A stretch of 64,000 nt of DNA, taken from contig JARUPY010000229.1 in NCBI GenBank assembly GCA_029817715.1, positions 496,001 to 560,000 of the forward strand, read 5' to 3'. The notes below the pieces were generated by a model. It saw only the letters and a program-made list of their open reading frames with translations. It did no database searches and was not told where the DNA came from. Numbering within the stretch: position 1 is the stretch's first letter; each line of letters opens with the position of its first letter. A program made the position numbers and the translations under genes. Shown in pieces: positions 42,560-53,855 of the stretch. The DNA comes from Melastoma dodecandrum. Taxonomy: Eukaryota; Streptophyta; Magnoliopsida; Myrtales; Melastomataceae.

Positions 42560-44580
42560 AATGACAGCTTCATGCTTAAGCGAGTTATTTGTATATTCAC
42601 CATCTACTTTATAAGCTAACTTATGGTGAACTTCCAAAGGAGACAAAATGTATATACTGACACCACATCCATGTGTCGATACAGAACCATCAAATCATGC
42701 TTCCCAATATTCATCTTCTTCTTGTGGAGAATCTAAACTCTCCCCATAGTTAGCAAAAAAATCTGCTAACACTTGCCCTTTGACCGTTGTCTGAGGTCGA
42801 TACTGTAAATCAAAAGGAGAATGAATGAGACTCCATTTGCTTAACCGACTAGTGAGCAATGGGCTAGAAGAATGTCTTCAATATGGGAGTGGTAGAAACT
42901 ATGTAGACAATGCTAATTCTAATATAATGCCGTATTTTCAGCACATAGTAGTATACTGAAAGGCATAACTTCTCATTCTTCGAATATTTGTCCTCAATTG
43001 GAATCAGAATATGGGACAAGTAGCACACAACACGTTCTTTGTGATTTTCATCCTCCTGGGCCAACAGCGACCCAATGACTTATTCTCCGACAGCAACATA
43101 TAGAATGAAAAGTTGCCCAACCTTAGGAGACACCAACACTGGAGGGTTAGTAAGGTAAGCTTTGATTGTTCCAAAGGCCAGCTGATGATCCTTTGTCCAG
43201 ACAAAATCAGCCTTACCTCGCAATAAAGTGGAAAAAATTTTTGTCTTTCCAATGATATTGCCAATAAAACGTCTTAGATAATTTATTGGACCTACGAAAC
43301 CTTGCAGTTGTTACTTTATCGAAGGAGGACAAAGATCTTGAATAGTCATAATCTTTTTAGGATCAATCTAAATCCCCTTTTTATGTACTAAGCAAAAAGT
43401 AAGTCTGCCACGAAACCCGCTGATATAAAAAAAAACAACCAAAGAATTGCCCCGATCGAACGCCGAACGCACAAGGGGTTCAATTTTAGGTTATGTTTCC
43501 TCATGTGTGAGAAAGCTTGTCATAAATATCGTCGTGACAATCATTTGATATGGATTTGACAACAATATCGTCGATATATACTTCTACAGTTTTCTCAATC
43601 GAAAATAAGGTTCATCGCTCTGTGGTATGTTTCCCCTGTGTTTTTCAATCCGAACGGCATGACTACCCATTCGAAAACACAGTTTTGTAAATATCTTCCT
43701 TGGCGATGAAAATTTGGTTGTATCTAGAATATCCATCCGTGAAGGATATGATTGGATGACCAGAAGTTTTGTTGATCAACTCATTGGCAATCGGCAAAGG
43801 ATATTCACTTAAGTGTCTCTTTATTTAAGTATCTGAAGTCGATGCATACTCCCACCCTACCATTTTTCTTCTTTACAAGTACAATCGATGATATTCAATC
43901 GGTATATCTGGAAGTTCAAATATATCTGCGACAAAGAGTTTCTTTACTTCGTCATACACACTTTGGTAATACTGAGCTGGTATGCGTCACGGTGCTTGCA
44001 TGACCACTTTTACATTGGGTTTTGTTGGGAGTTTATGTTCCATGAAACTTATATCTAAACTTGGCATTTCAGTATAATTTCAAGCAAAACAATCTTTAAA
44101 TTCTTACGGAGTTCCCAAGATCGAATGGAAAATGTTCTGTTCCCAAGTTCACCATCTTAAGAGCATCGCACGGTGTCATTAATGATTGTCGATCTTCGGA
44201 AGAACCCAAGTCGAATTGAAGACAAAACGTTGTTTTGTTTATTATAGGATGCATTGCAACACTAGCCAAACCTTTACAATTTTAAACGAAGGATCGACTC
44301 ATCCTCTTCAGCACGCTGGTTGGGACTATCAACGTCCAGCGAACTGGCATCTAAACACAACCCTAGACTTACTTTAGGCCTTGTTAGTCCATACACTCGT
44401 AGTCGCTCCATGACATCTGCGACTACGTCTTCTTTCTCATGGTTAAGCATCACTTTCCTCCCGGATGAGTTTGTCGGGCTCCACATCCGGGTTAGTAATT
44501 TCATTTCCTTTCGCACTATTAACGTTCCTTTCATCATCATCGAGCCCAAGCACTGTTTTTATTGTCTGAAGTCTTTCAGC
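42560..44580 (-). pseudogene. RT and RNase H remnants (element C)
   Basis: On the minus strand the YIDDIVV catalytic box of RT lies at about 43570-43590. RT-connection pieces follow at 43264-43004, and RNase H pieces at 43064-42864 (ENHKERVVCYLSHILIPIE, LCLSVYYYVLKIRHYIR). The second RNase H start, with FDGS wording, is near 42680. Multiple frameshifts break the domain. Downstream of about 42560 I find none of the integrase blocks seen in A and D. Confidence 0.7.
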
Positions 44581-44955
44581 TAACTTTTCCTCACGTTGAG
44601 CCTGCGCAGCGGATTCAACTTCCTCAGGGACTTGGTTAGAATCCCAACCAGTGGGTGCATCGACGTCTGGGTGAGGGGGACATCCATAAGTGACAAGATA
44701 CTCGAAGGTCTCGGATGACTCACAAAGTGGGCCAACATTTGGGTCACCAAGATTATACCTCTTCTTGAAGCTGAGATCTTTAACAGTTCCAAAACAACTT
44801 CTCCTGTAAAGATTTCAACTATGTTAATATTGGAAATAAGAATCGGTTCAGTTGGAATTACTTCCACTTCCGATTCTAGCCAAAATATTAATTCTCGATA
44901 AAGAGTAGAAGGAATAACAATAGCCTTATGCAACCAATCTCTCCCTAACAAAGCA

Positions 44956-45276
44956 TTAAAAGTAGTCGCAACATTGATAACAAAAAAGGCAGTATTCAAC
45001 CAAGTGCCCCACTTTTAGTCGAATAGGGATTGTGCCTATACTCTTTAACATCAAGCCATTGAAGCCACTTATAGTGATGTCTGTGGTGTGAAGGTCATCT
45101 CGACTCGAACCAAGAAAATTAAACGTACTCAAAGGGAGCACGTTCACTGTGGCTCCATTATCAATCAAGACTTTCTTAATTCGAATGTCATTGAAATCTG
45201 CCTCAATATATAAGAAATGTATATGATATTGCATCGAAGCAGTGTCTTTCGAAAACCAGTGAACCGGAAAGCCCAC
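44956..45276 (-). pseudogene. Aspartic protease domain (element C)
   Basis: The 106-codon open frame contains KKVLIDNGATVNVLPLSTF, the retropepsin active-site block (Asp-Asn-Gly here), and ITISGFNGLMLKSIGTIPI, the second conserved block. It lies between gag and RT as expected. The wording is close to the protease of element D, but here the catalytic Asp is kept. Confidence 0.8.
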
Positions 45277-45982
45277 ATGTCAGCGAACAACTTGCGAAGT
45301 CGAATGTCCAGGGTTACCTGTATCTTGTCGACTCATACTTTTGTCCGCAAATTTTGAAGGAAGCATTATCATATTACATTCGACGGGCCAACGTTCGGAC
45401 TCAGGAAACCATCCTTAATAGAATTATAATCCGAGTCATCGAACTCATCGTCACCCAGAGGAGTAGGATGATTGAATCGAATCGTGGGTCTACGGGGTGC
45501 TATGTCAACAGCAGGTTCTTCTGGGTCGACACGACAGACATCGTTAGCCTCTCGATACTTCATCTTTTTTTCCTTTGCACTCCTGCGACGTCTTTCCTTC
45601 CTTCTCTTGTTACTTCGAGTGGTATCAGACCCATGTTTGCTCACCTGTTGCCAACTATCATCGATGTGAGTTCTAACTTTATATGCCTTTGATCGACAAA
45701 AGTCATTAGTGAAATCAGGGTATACCTGGATGTACTGCCTCAAATGAGGATCTTATCCCTCTACAGGAGAAATTACATTATTAACAGCATCGATACAAAA
45801 TATCTGATTAATCTCGCTCGTACCTAATTTTGGCGTCTTTATGCGTGTGATCTCGAACATGTCGGCAGGAAATATGACAATCAACTTCTGGAAATAGTTG
45901 TAAGAGCATAGATTGCAGAGTCGTGAGATCAAGATCCTCTGCCTGAGAATGGGATGACATCTGTTACACACATCATCAGCCT

Positions 45983-47960
45983 CTAGGAATTGAGCAATAG
46001 GTGGGCATCTTTGAGCACTCGTGCATCGAGCCTAGGAGCAGGTCCCAACCTATCTTTAACGTCTCGAGAAGCATACTTAGCAGCTTGGCTAGCCTGACCC
46101 TCAGATATCTTAGAAACATCGGTGGCCTTCTCAGTCGAAGCAGAGTCACTAGTGGCAGGAGTAATCATCCCGCTGTTAGCAACAATGCGAGTGGCCCCCT
46201 TCTGAGGCTTGATAGAGCCTTGCTTTCCTTCGGCCAACCTTCCCTTGTCAAACTTTTTAGCTATGGGTTCAGAAGGGAAATGCCTATCAACAGCCCTTGT
46301 AGGTCCTTTGCGATTGATCCCCAAGGCAACTTTCTCGATCGGAGTAAGATCGAACCACGCTTCAGCTTGGTGGGATTGGCGAAACTTCTTGAAAGTGAAA
46401 CACCTATCCGTGGGATGGGTGTCATCCATATGCCACCAACAGATTTCATTCTTGAGCTTCAAAGTTTGAACAGGGAACAAAACAATTCCATTCTTCAGGA
46501 GTCGTTTGAACAGATTATTAGCCACATAAGTTTCACTCAAAATATGCGATCCCCGCGAGGCAGAATCGACAACATCAACTACGTTTACTTCGAAAGTATG
46601 TACCTCATAATTAGGGAAATATTTGTTATCGACAGAAGTGGGTTCGTCTGACTCTTTAAAATAGAGGACTTTAGACTTAATCAAGTCCTGAATGAGATTC
46701 CTAAAAGTTAAGCAATCGCGGGTTGTATGTGTAAAGGATCCATGCCACTTGCAATAACTCTTCTTCTTTTCCTTATCAGTTTGTGGCAGTCGATGTCCAG
46801 GTTTAAGCTTGATTCGACCCCGATCTTTGAGCCAATTGAAAATTTCGTTTGCTTTGTCCACATCGAACGAATATTTGCGCCCTTCATTCGATTTTTGGGA
46901 AGCCTTCGCTTTGAAGTTTTTCTTGGCTAAAACATCATAGACCGTCAATTCTTCTTTGACGAATTCAACCATGTCTACTTCGATCAGGGAAGTTTTGACA
47001 TGATATGCTGACTGGCCTTCCGATTCTTCTCTTAAGAGGCTTTCGTACTTAGTGGCCCTTTGGGCAAAATTGAATAAATCTTTGAACCTTTCTTCTTGGA
47101 TCCATTTTTGAATCCGAATATCAAGAGCATCTTGTGTTATTTCAACAACTTACTCCTTGGTAACAAAAGTTTTACATCTACGTCGAGCCTTCTGAAACCG
47201 TTGTAAGAATGTTGCCGCCAACTCTCCAGGTTGCTGCTTCATTCGAGTTAATTCGGCTATCGTAATGATTGAATCCAACGTAGCAAACGCTAACATGAAT
47301 GCTTTTACATTTCTTGCCAATTTTGGATCGAGTTGGCAGGCAGGTGAATGTACCAATTGAACGCCAAACCGGTTAAAGAATTAGGGAATAACTGAAGTTT
47401 CCAAAAATCATTATTGGAAGGTTTGTCAGTCTGGTTAGTGAATCGAGCCATGTGTTCCAATGGTGTCACATCATCTTTGCCAGAGAATCTAGTGAAATCC
47501 GAAATTTTGTATCCATTCGGATAAGAATAATCCATGTCGAGGTAATCTGGATAAGGTGTTCTACAAAAGTTCATATCTTCCCTTCGCACTATACCAGGAA
47601 CCATCTGCCTTTTTTCTCTCGACTTGGAGCCTTTCCTTATCGAAAGCTTGCCTTTCGAAAAGGTTCCTTCTCACCGGGAAATCTGCAGGGGGAAACCTTC
47701 CAGCATCTTCGACTATCGATCGAGTGTAAAAACCCTCTCGTCGATGATGGGGTGGCGCATAAGCAGTTGGTCTATACTCGCCCTCACTGTCATCGTTAAA
47801 GTTCTATCCCAAATGTTGACCACGCGAAACTGGAGTATAGGGCCCTCTAATTTCCTGTGGGACCCTGAGCCTACTAGTTCCAACATGATACTCATCACTT
47901 GGTTGAAAATTTTCTTGACCCAAATTCTGATCAAAACCGAATTTGCGCTTTCCTTACAAA
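45983..47960 (-). pseudogene. Gag remnants (element C)
   Basis: Main pieces: 47604-47305 (TPLEHMARFTNQ, FWKLQLFPNSLTGLAFNWY), 47356-47150 (QQPGELAATFLQRFQKARRRC) and the long 46972-45983 frame. The last holds the zinc-finger-like YCKWHGSFTHTTRDC and CWWHMDDTHPTDRCFTF and a Lys/Ser-rich tail. It is homologous to the gag of the gag-only element, but here the region corresponding to that element's internal stop is open. Frameshifts interrupt it elsewhere. Confidence 0.8.
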
Positions 47961-48249
47961 GTTGACGTCAGACTTGCCTCTGCATAACCAACAAATTCTC
48001 CTACATCTGCATCTGCATCCTCAGAATCACATCAATACTGACGGTTCATTGAGAATTCTGATGATCAAATCCTGAGAGAGGCGGATCTTGCAGATTTTCC
48101 TGGGCATTTTGTTGTCCATTCTAGGGATCACCAACAAATTTGGTTTGATCACCCGCATTGTTTGTTTCAGAATCACTACGATTCGTAGCCATTCTCGATA
48201 CGCTCCGCGTTATTGGCATTTCGCGTTTTCACACGAAACTCGTTTCCGA

Positions 48250-48267
48250 CTCCCACTGTGGTCGCCA
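48250..48267 (-). other. Primer-binding site of element C (perfect tRNA-Arg 3' end)
   Basis: The plus strand CTCCCACTGTGGTCGCCA is identical to the 3' terminus of the plant tRNA-Arg whose gene ends TCGACTCCCACTGTGGTCG, plus CCA, as I recall that tRNA. It lies seven bases from the 5' LTR edge. Confidence 0.85.
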
Positions 48268-48273
48268 AAAACG

Positions 48274-48827
48274 TGTTTGTGGATGAAACACGTCGCGATA
48301 TAACGGGGAATAACACAGGATTAAAGAAATGTGATCATCAAGACTTTAAACAGACAATAATGTAAAGAACAAGAACAAAAGCACATGAACACGAACACTT
48401 ACTTCCATTTCTGGAGAAAAGATTACAGGGAGACAACCAAGCAGCCCTTCGGAGTCTTTCAATGATTGTCGTGTGTTTATAACCGCTAATAAAACCGCTA
48501 ACGTAACTGCTAACACAACTGCTATACACGTTTTGAACATGTTTTATTTACATTAACTGCATACCATCTACTTCAACCAAGTCCTGATGAAGTTCCTATC
48601 GAAAATCGGCTAAGTCTTGAAAACTCAATTGAGACTCCTCGTTCGATTATTACTTTCTTCGACGGGGTCTCGATCGAATTTCGCCTCGTCCGTACTTCTA
48701 CATGTCCTGCTTCGATGCGCTCTGTTTCGACGTCTTTGAACTTCGACCGAGTGTTCTTTCGACCGTATTTAACATTACAATGATGGGCCTTGCCATCATC
48801 AAAGTCCAAAATGGCTTTACTTTGTAA
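48274..48827 (-). mobile_element. 5' LTR of element C (about 554 bp)
   Basis: It begins TGTTTGTGGATGAAACACG and ends near TTTACTTTGTAAG. Relative to the left LTR it lacks about 45 bp after GATTGTCGTGT and has about 120 bp extra around 48580-48700. Its outer end does not show the terminal CA expected from the partner LTR (TAAACA). Confidence 0.75.
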
Positions 48828-48830
48828 GAA

Positions 48831-50747
48831 GAAAGCCCCCTTCCTCCCAAACAAAAGGAAACACAAAAGAAGAGTTGCCATTTCTCTAAAAGATGGTTGT
48901 TTTAGTCCACCCAGGTATGAATTTTGCCCTTTGAATACCCTTTTCCTGCTCTTTTCTTTTCTCTTTTACTCGATGCGTCCTTTTGTAGCACTTAAAGCAA
49001 TATTTTCTCATCCCATTTTTCTCTTTTGGAGTACATACTTTCATTCAAAGGCGACAAGGGAATCGACCATGTTCTATATTATGCCACCCCATGACTCCTT
49101 TTTCCAATCAACAACATAATCATCAAAACCGTGTTCCGATTCAACGAAGGAATTTCTACAACAACAATAATGATAGGAAGAAAGTACTCCCTTAGATTCC
49201 TTTTGGAGATGGGGTGTTGTGTCAAGTCATGCATCGAATGGAGGTGGTACCATCTTTTGTCGTCCCTCTCCTCCCCCCACCACCCACAGCAGACCCACCA
49301 CTTTCAGTTCCTTTCCACTTTACCACCTCCCTTCCAATATTCTCATGTAAAACCTGCTTATTCATCCAAACCAACCATGCCTTCTCTCGAGACGACGAAA
49401 GAGACACAGAGCGCGAGAGAGATCCTACGCCACATTTGATCCATCTTCCTTGCCATGCATTTCCACGGCGGAAGAAGAGTTCTTGCTCCTCGCGGCACGG
49501 CAGAGGAAAGGTGGTATGCTGGTGAAAGGCCAGAGCGGCAGAGCCTTTCTGCCACTTCTTTTGCGGTGACCTGAAAAGGGTTTGATGATGAAGGGTGTAC
49601 TAGTGTGTGTGTGTGAGGCATGTAGGGTGAAGCCAGGCAGAAAGACAGAGAGGAAGGTGTTACCAAATCGCCCCGACGGTATTTACTTCTACAGGAATAT
49701 ATCGGCTATCCTTCTTTCAGTTCTCCCCTATAACTAGATTAGAAACACATCAGTGTTCCGGGGGCGGTTGGTAATCTAATGTCGGCTTTAGGCTTTAGAC
49801 ATGCCAAAGCATTCCAATGATATCATTACTAATAAATGTTCTTCACTGATGATGGATGTTCTTCTTTTTCTTTTCTTTTCCTTATGTCTTTCTTGGGGTT
49901 CGTCCATTCGCACACAACTTCATTTACTCCTAAACATTCATGCAGCAGATTCCGAGATCGATAAAGTATGCACCTAATCTCTTTGTATATCCCGGTTGTA
50001 CCAAAGATTATATATCAATGTTCTTCCCTTTTTCCTTTAGGGGGGAGGCGCCATCACTTCTGCACGAGACTTTCCGAAGTGGAGCGAAAATGGGCCTTCA
50101 TTGGGCCGACCAAATAAGCCCAAACAGTCAGCGGTGTGGATAAGCTAAGTTGACATCCTCCTTGTGAGGAGAAGACAAGCATAAAACTCTCTGTAGGTAG
50201 TCTTGTCCGAACGGGACAGGGGGGACACGGCTCCTCGTCCTCCCAAAGTCAAATTTCACGCCGCACTCGTGCTTTTGTCTTTGTACCCCCACGCTTTGGT
50301 TGTGGTTAGGCCGCCGTAGCTTTCAATTGGCAAAGTCTACATGTTCCATAAGTCAAGTATCCCTTCATGTAGAAGGTTTACTCGTTTGGGCAAGACAGCC
50401 ATGGAAAAGGACCGGGCTTGGTTTCGGTTGCCGGGGCATCGTCTGATCACAAAATATGCAGATGGAACAAAAATCTCTCAAAACTCGGGATTCCCATTAC
50501 TCCCCGAAATCAACTTTCAGATTTAACTAACTTCAAAGCGCCATGGCCTAACGATAGTTGCAACTAGACGATCATAAGGCGTATCATACATATGTCCGTG
50601 TCTTAAGGCATAATCTGATGGGCATGCACGCCTCGAGACTCTTTCCCATTTCTAAGCAGATTCACAGGTCAGGCTTGTTCTCTTTTTTCCTCCCCCCAAC
50701 TGCAAAATGCAATATGACACGGGCAGAGAATGTCGGTGAGAAAGAGT
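48831..50747. other. Unassigned region; possible minus-strand exon at 49435-49573
   Basis: Most of it shows nothing I can name. On the minus strand, a good acceptor (AACCCTTTTCAG) at about 49574 opens two long frames, one ending in a Ser/Lys-rich tail (SKNSSSAVEMHGKEDGS) at about 49435. This may be the last exon of a gene or chance. The other open frames (49131-49439, 49214-49525, 49940-50143) are pyrimidine-rich shadows of one another. Confidence 0.3.
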
Positions 50748-50814
50748 CTAGGAGCTAGATGAGCGATATGATAAGTGGCTGTGGCAGTGGGACTCACAGT
50801 TAATGACAGAGAGG

Positions 50815-52289
50815 TCACATCTCTTCAGAACATGCAACCGTTTTTGCCGTGGCCATGAAGATCCTGCGAATAGAGTAGACCGCACGAAATACATAAGACG
50901 AACGGAGGAATTGGTTTCCGTGATTTGATAAGGGCCGGTTCTAGATGCTTACCGCCAGGGTCCATCACCGACAAGCATCATGTCTCCCTCGTGATTCTCG
51001 CACACCAGGGTGTATTCCCCGGTTTCATCCAACAAACCGGTTATGGGTTTCTCTGCTTCGTGGTCAGAGTAATCTGTTTGCGTTGAACCAAATTAGCGGA
51101 ACAATAGGATGTTGTTACCTAGATGCCCCATGTATGCCAAATAAGAGATATAATGTCACGAATTAAAGACATCTACGAACCTGCAAGCAGGCTGCGGAAA
51201 AGCTCGTCCGCTTCCGTTGCCAGCTTCCCGTTGCTTTCGCAGAACTTCAGGTCCACCTTCCTCCCGATAGGGACACCGTCCATATTAATCTTAACAAACA
51301 AGCCCTTCGACTGTACATTTGCGGGCTTCTCGAAATCAGCTTTCTTAGAGGTGACGTTCCGAGTCTCCGAGACGGGTTGCAGCTTCCCGCAACTCGACGC
51401 GACAATGTTTCCCCGGTGCGACCGTATAGGAGGCCAACCGACGACAGCAGCCGGAGCACGCCTGAGTCATTGTCCAGTAACTTGGTCAAAGCCCAACAGA
51501 AGGCACTAGGACTAGTAAAAAAACAAGCACATGGATCAAAGTTATTCCCCAAAGGGCAACACCACTAAATTGCAGATGGCACCAAGTGAGGGGAAGGGAG
51601 ATGTTTGCTTAGAGAAAGGTGATAAAACTGACGGGAAGAAACACTTGGCAAAAAGGGAATAAATTGAATTCTCGATCCACAAAGGAGGAATGTGACACTC
51701 CACCACACTCTTTATTCACACTCCCCATGTATATAAAGAAAAACACATATTCCGAAGACAATAAAAACAAAGAGAACTAGTAGCACAGTACAACTCTGGG
51801 ACCACCCCGAATTGCAGGAAAGCGATGCACAGTGGAATTGTAACCCCATTTTCAGTATTTGTTCTTGTGAGAAAGAGAAAGAATATGCCCATGTCCCAAT
51901 AGGACAACGCAGAGGGCATTGCCACATTCACACCAACAGGGGAGCGGCAAGAAGAGACAAATAGTAAAGAAAAAAACATGGACGTGGTGGGAATAATACC
52001 TTTTCTGGGATTTCTGCACAGCTGTGGGGAGGGGTGGCGGTACAATAGATGATTCCCCACCATCCCCTTCCTTCTCCTTCAGGTAAGGGGAAGGGCGGGT
52101 GGTAGTGGGAGTAGTAGTAGTAGTAGTGGCCAAGGAGAGGAAATGACGAGTCCCTAGATTCCCCTTCTTCTTGCATGGTTCCTCCCCAGGAGGACCAAGG
52201 GTCAGCTCCAAGGCTGAGTTTCCCTCTTCATTCTCCTCCAATCGATGGCATGCCTTGGAGGGGTTGCCGCCCCTCGCAAAGCGCTCCAT
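50815..52289 (-). CDS. Aux/IAA auxin-response repressor, last exon apparently frameshifted
   Basis: Four exons: 52289-52000, 51461-51181, 51073-50953 and 50863-50815, giving 246 aa as read. Aux/IAA proteins repress ARF transcription factors and are destroyed through TIR1/AFB when auxin binds. Domain I (EAR) is LELTLGPPGEE; domain II is the degron VVGWPPIRSHR; domain III starts GLFVKINMDGVPIGRKVDL with the PB1 Lys; domain IV has EYTLVCENHEGDMMLVGDGPW. The ATG at 52289 (MERFARGG) is preferred over an upstream in-frame ATG at 52547 because the latter lies beside the TATA box. The frame ends at TGA 50815. The family tail after FMATAK continues in another frame past a five-A run (T run at 50841-50845), open to a stop at 50748. 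Confidence 0.9.
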
Positions 52290-52548
52290 TCCGCTGTTGC
52301 GCGAAAGGCAAGTTGGGGGCGAGCTTTTCCCGATGCGAACAGAGAGATTCCGGAAAAGGGAGAACTGAGGACAAATCCTGAAACGAGTGACAGGGGAGAG
52401 CGGTGACCCCTGAATGAAAGAAAGAGGGGATTTGACCCCGGAGAATCTGGGAGGGAAATCACTTCGTAGGTAATAATGAATGAAATAGAATGGGCCTAAG
52501 AAAGCAGCGCAGACGCAATCAAACCAAGTAACATCCGAATTCCTCATC

Positions 52549-52558
52549 TCTATATATA
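52549..52558 (-). promoter_or_regulatory. TATA box of the Aux/IAA gene
   Basis: On the minus strand CAGATATATATAGAG lies about 260 bp upstream of the chosen ATG, in an otherwise GC-rich leader. Confidence 0.5.
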
Positions 52559-52695
52559 TCTGGGTGTGATCTGACTCCCTGGCCCACCACTACCTTTTCT
52601 CTTCCCTTTGGGGTTGCGTTTCGTTTCTATCAAAAGCTGTCATTTTTTCTTCTGTTTGTCGTGTTATGATGATGACGCCTATGTTCTTGTTCCCC

Positions 52696-52701
52696 TGTCT
52701 C
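52696..52701 (+). promoter_or_regulatory. Auxin-response-element core TGTCTC upstream of Aux/IAA
   Basis: TGTCTC on the plus strand (GAGACA in gene sense), about 140 bp upstream of the TATA box. ARF factors bind TGTCTC, and Aux/IAA genes are usually auxin-induced. A single hexamer is weak evidence. It lies only about 40 bp from the foldback insertion. Confidence 0.4.
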
Positions 52702-52729
52702 CGTTCGGACCAATCAGATTTTAAAGTGG

Positions 52730-52738
52730 CAGGTAGAT
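52730..52738. repeat. Left target-site duplication of the foldback element
   Basis: CAGGTAGAT, identical to 53856-53864. Confidence 0.9.
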
Positions 52739-53855
52739 GGAAGAGGCTAACGTTACGTGCACGTAACGTTACGTAGTTTACTAAATTTTATTAATCGGTT
52801 AGTAAAATTTACTAACTTTTTTAGTAAATTTTACTAAACAGTGACCATTTTTTTTAGTAAAATTGTTAGTAATCGGATACTAACGAGGTTAGTAAATTTC
52901 ATTAGTAATTTACTAAACCCGTTAGTACCCGATTACTAACGTTACTAACCCCGTTAGTATCCGATTACTAACGTTACTAACCCTGTTAGTATCCGATTAC
53001 TAACCTTTTTACTAAAAAATTTGTCTTGATTCGTAAAATCGGTAGTAATCGGATACTAACGGGGTTAGTAACGTTAGAAATCGGATACAAACGGGGTTAG
53101 TAACGTTAGTAATCGGATACTAACGGGGTTAGTAACGTTAGTAATCGGATACTAACGGGGTTAGTAAATTACTAATGAAATTTAATAACCCGGTTAGTAT
53201 CCGATTACTAACGATACTAACGCCGTTTGTATCCGATTACTAACATTTTTAAAAATTGTTAGTAATCGGATACTAACGGGGTTCGTAACGTTAGTAATCG
53301 GATACTAACGGGGTTCGTAACGTTAGTAATCGGATACTAACGGGGTTCGTAACGTTAGTAATCAGATACTAACGGGGTTCGTAACGTTAGTAATCGGATA
53401 CGAACGGGGTTAGTAACGTTAGTAATCGGATACTGACGGGGTTAGTAACGTTAGTAATCGGATACTGACGGGGTTAGTAAATTACTGTAATTTACTAACC
53501 CCGTCAGTATCCGATTACTAACGTTCCTAACCCCGTTAGTATCCGATTACTAACGTTACTAACTCCGTTCGTATCCGATTACTACCGATTTTACGAATCA
53601 AGACAGATTTTTTAGTAAAAATGTTAGTAATCGGATACTAACGGGGTTAGTAACGTTAGTAATCGGGTACTAATGGGGTTAGTAAATTACTAATGAAATT
53701 TACTAACCCCGTTAGTATCCGATTACTAATAATTTTACTAAAAAAATGGTCACTGTTTAGTAAAATTTACTAAAAAAGTTAGTAAATTTTACTAACCGAT
53801 TGATGAAATTTAGTAAACTACGTAACGTTACGTGCACGTAACGTTAGCCGCTTCC
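52739..53855. mobile_element. Foldback (giant palindrome) transposable element built from 32-bp subrepeats
   Basis: The ends are GGAAGAGGCTAACG and, inverted, GGAAGCGGCTAACG, next to a perfect 20-bp palindrome ACGTTACGTGCACGTAACGT at both ends. Each arm then reads inward through TACGTAGTTTACTAAATTT, AATCGGTTAGTAAAATTTAC, AACAGTGACCATTTTTTT and TGTCTTGATTCGTAAAATCG in the same order, so the arms pair for over 400 bp. The rest is copies of a 32-bp unit, CGTTAGTAATCGGATACTAA followed by CGGGGTTAGTAA, in both orientations; the unit itself is a small hairpin (GTTAGTA and TACTAAC). A perfect 9-bp target duplication flanks it. No coding capacity. Long inverted ends plus a 9-bp duplication suggest Mutator-like mobilisation. 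Confidence 0.9.
53256..53420 (+). repeat. Tandem array of the 32-bp unit at the foldback centre
   Basis: About five consecutive copies with period 32, GTTAGTAATCGGATACTAAC then GGGGTTCGTAAC. The GTTCGTAAC variant is restricted to this central block, which suggests local amplification. Confidence 0.9.

Larger units (their letters stand above)
41093..48827 (-). mobile_element. Element C: Ty3/gypsy (Tat-type) with both LTRs, integrase not detected
   Basis: Right LTR 48274-48827 (5' in sense), primer-binding site 48267-48250, gag (about 47960-45983), protease (45276-44956), linker (44999-44580), RT (about 44000-43100), RNase H (43264-42560), then roughly 1 kb without recognisable integrase, then left LTR 41093-41573. 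The coding frames carry many stops and shifts. No clear target duplication was found: GGGAT precedes the left LTR and GAAAG-like sequence follows the right one. The LTRs differ by two block indels, so the copy is old or rearranged. Confidence 0.85.

Noticed and set aside
48250..48270. tRNA-Arg-like sequence taken for a tRNA gene
   Set aside because: Only the last 18 nt of the tRNA plus CCA are present and it adjoins an LTR; nuclear tRNA genes do not encode CCA. It is a primer-binding site.
52289..52547. Upstream in-frame ATG extending the Aux/IAA protein by 86 residues
   Set aside because: The extension begins beside the TATA box, has no family similarity and is Phe/Ser/Pro-rich; known Aux/IAA proteins start shortly before domain I.
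53256..53420. Regular 32-bp repeats resembling a CRISPR array
   Set aside because: There are no unique spacers; the repeats abut each other, occur in both orientations and lie inside a transposon with a target duplication, in a plant genome.
52549..53855. Foldback element as a microRNA precursor
   Set aside because: The hairpin is over 1 kb and internally repetitive; siRNA production is possible, but it lacks the short unique stem of a miRNA gene.
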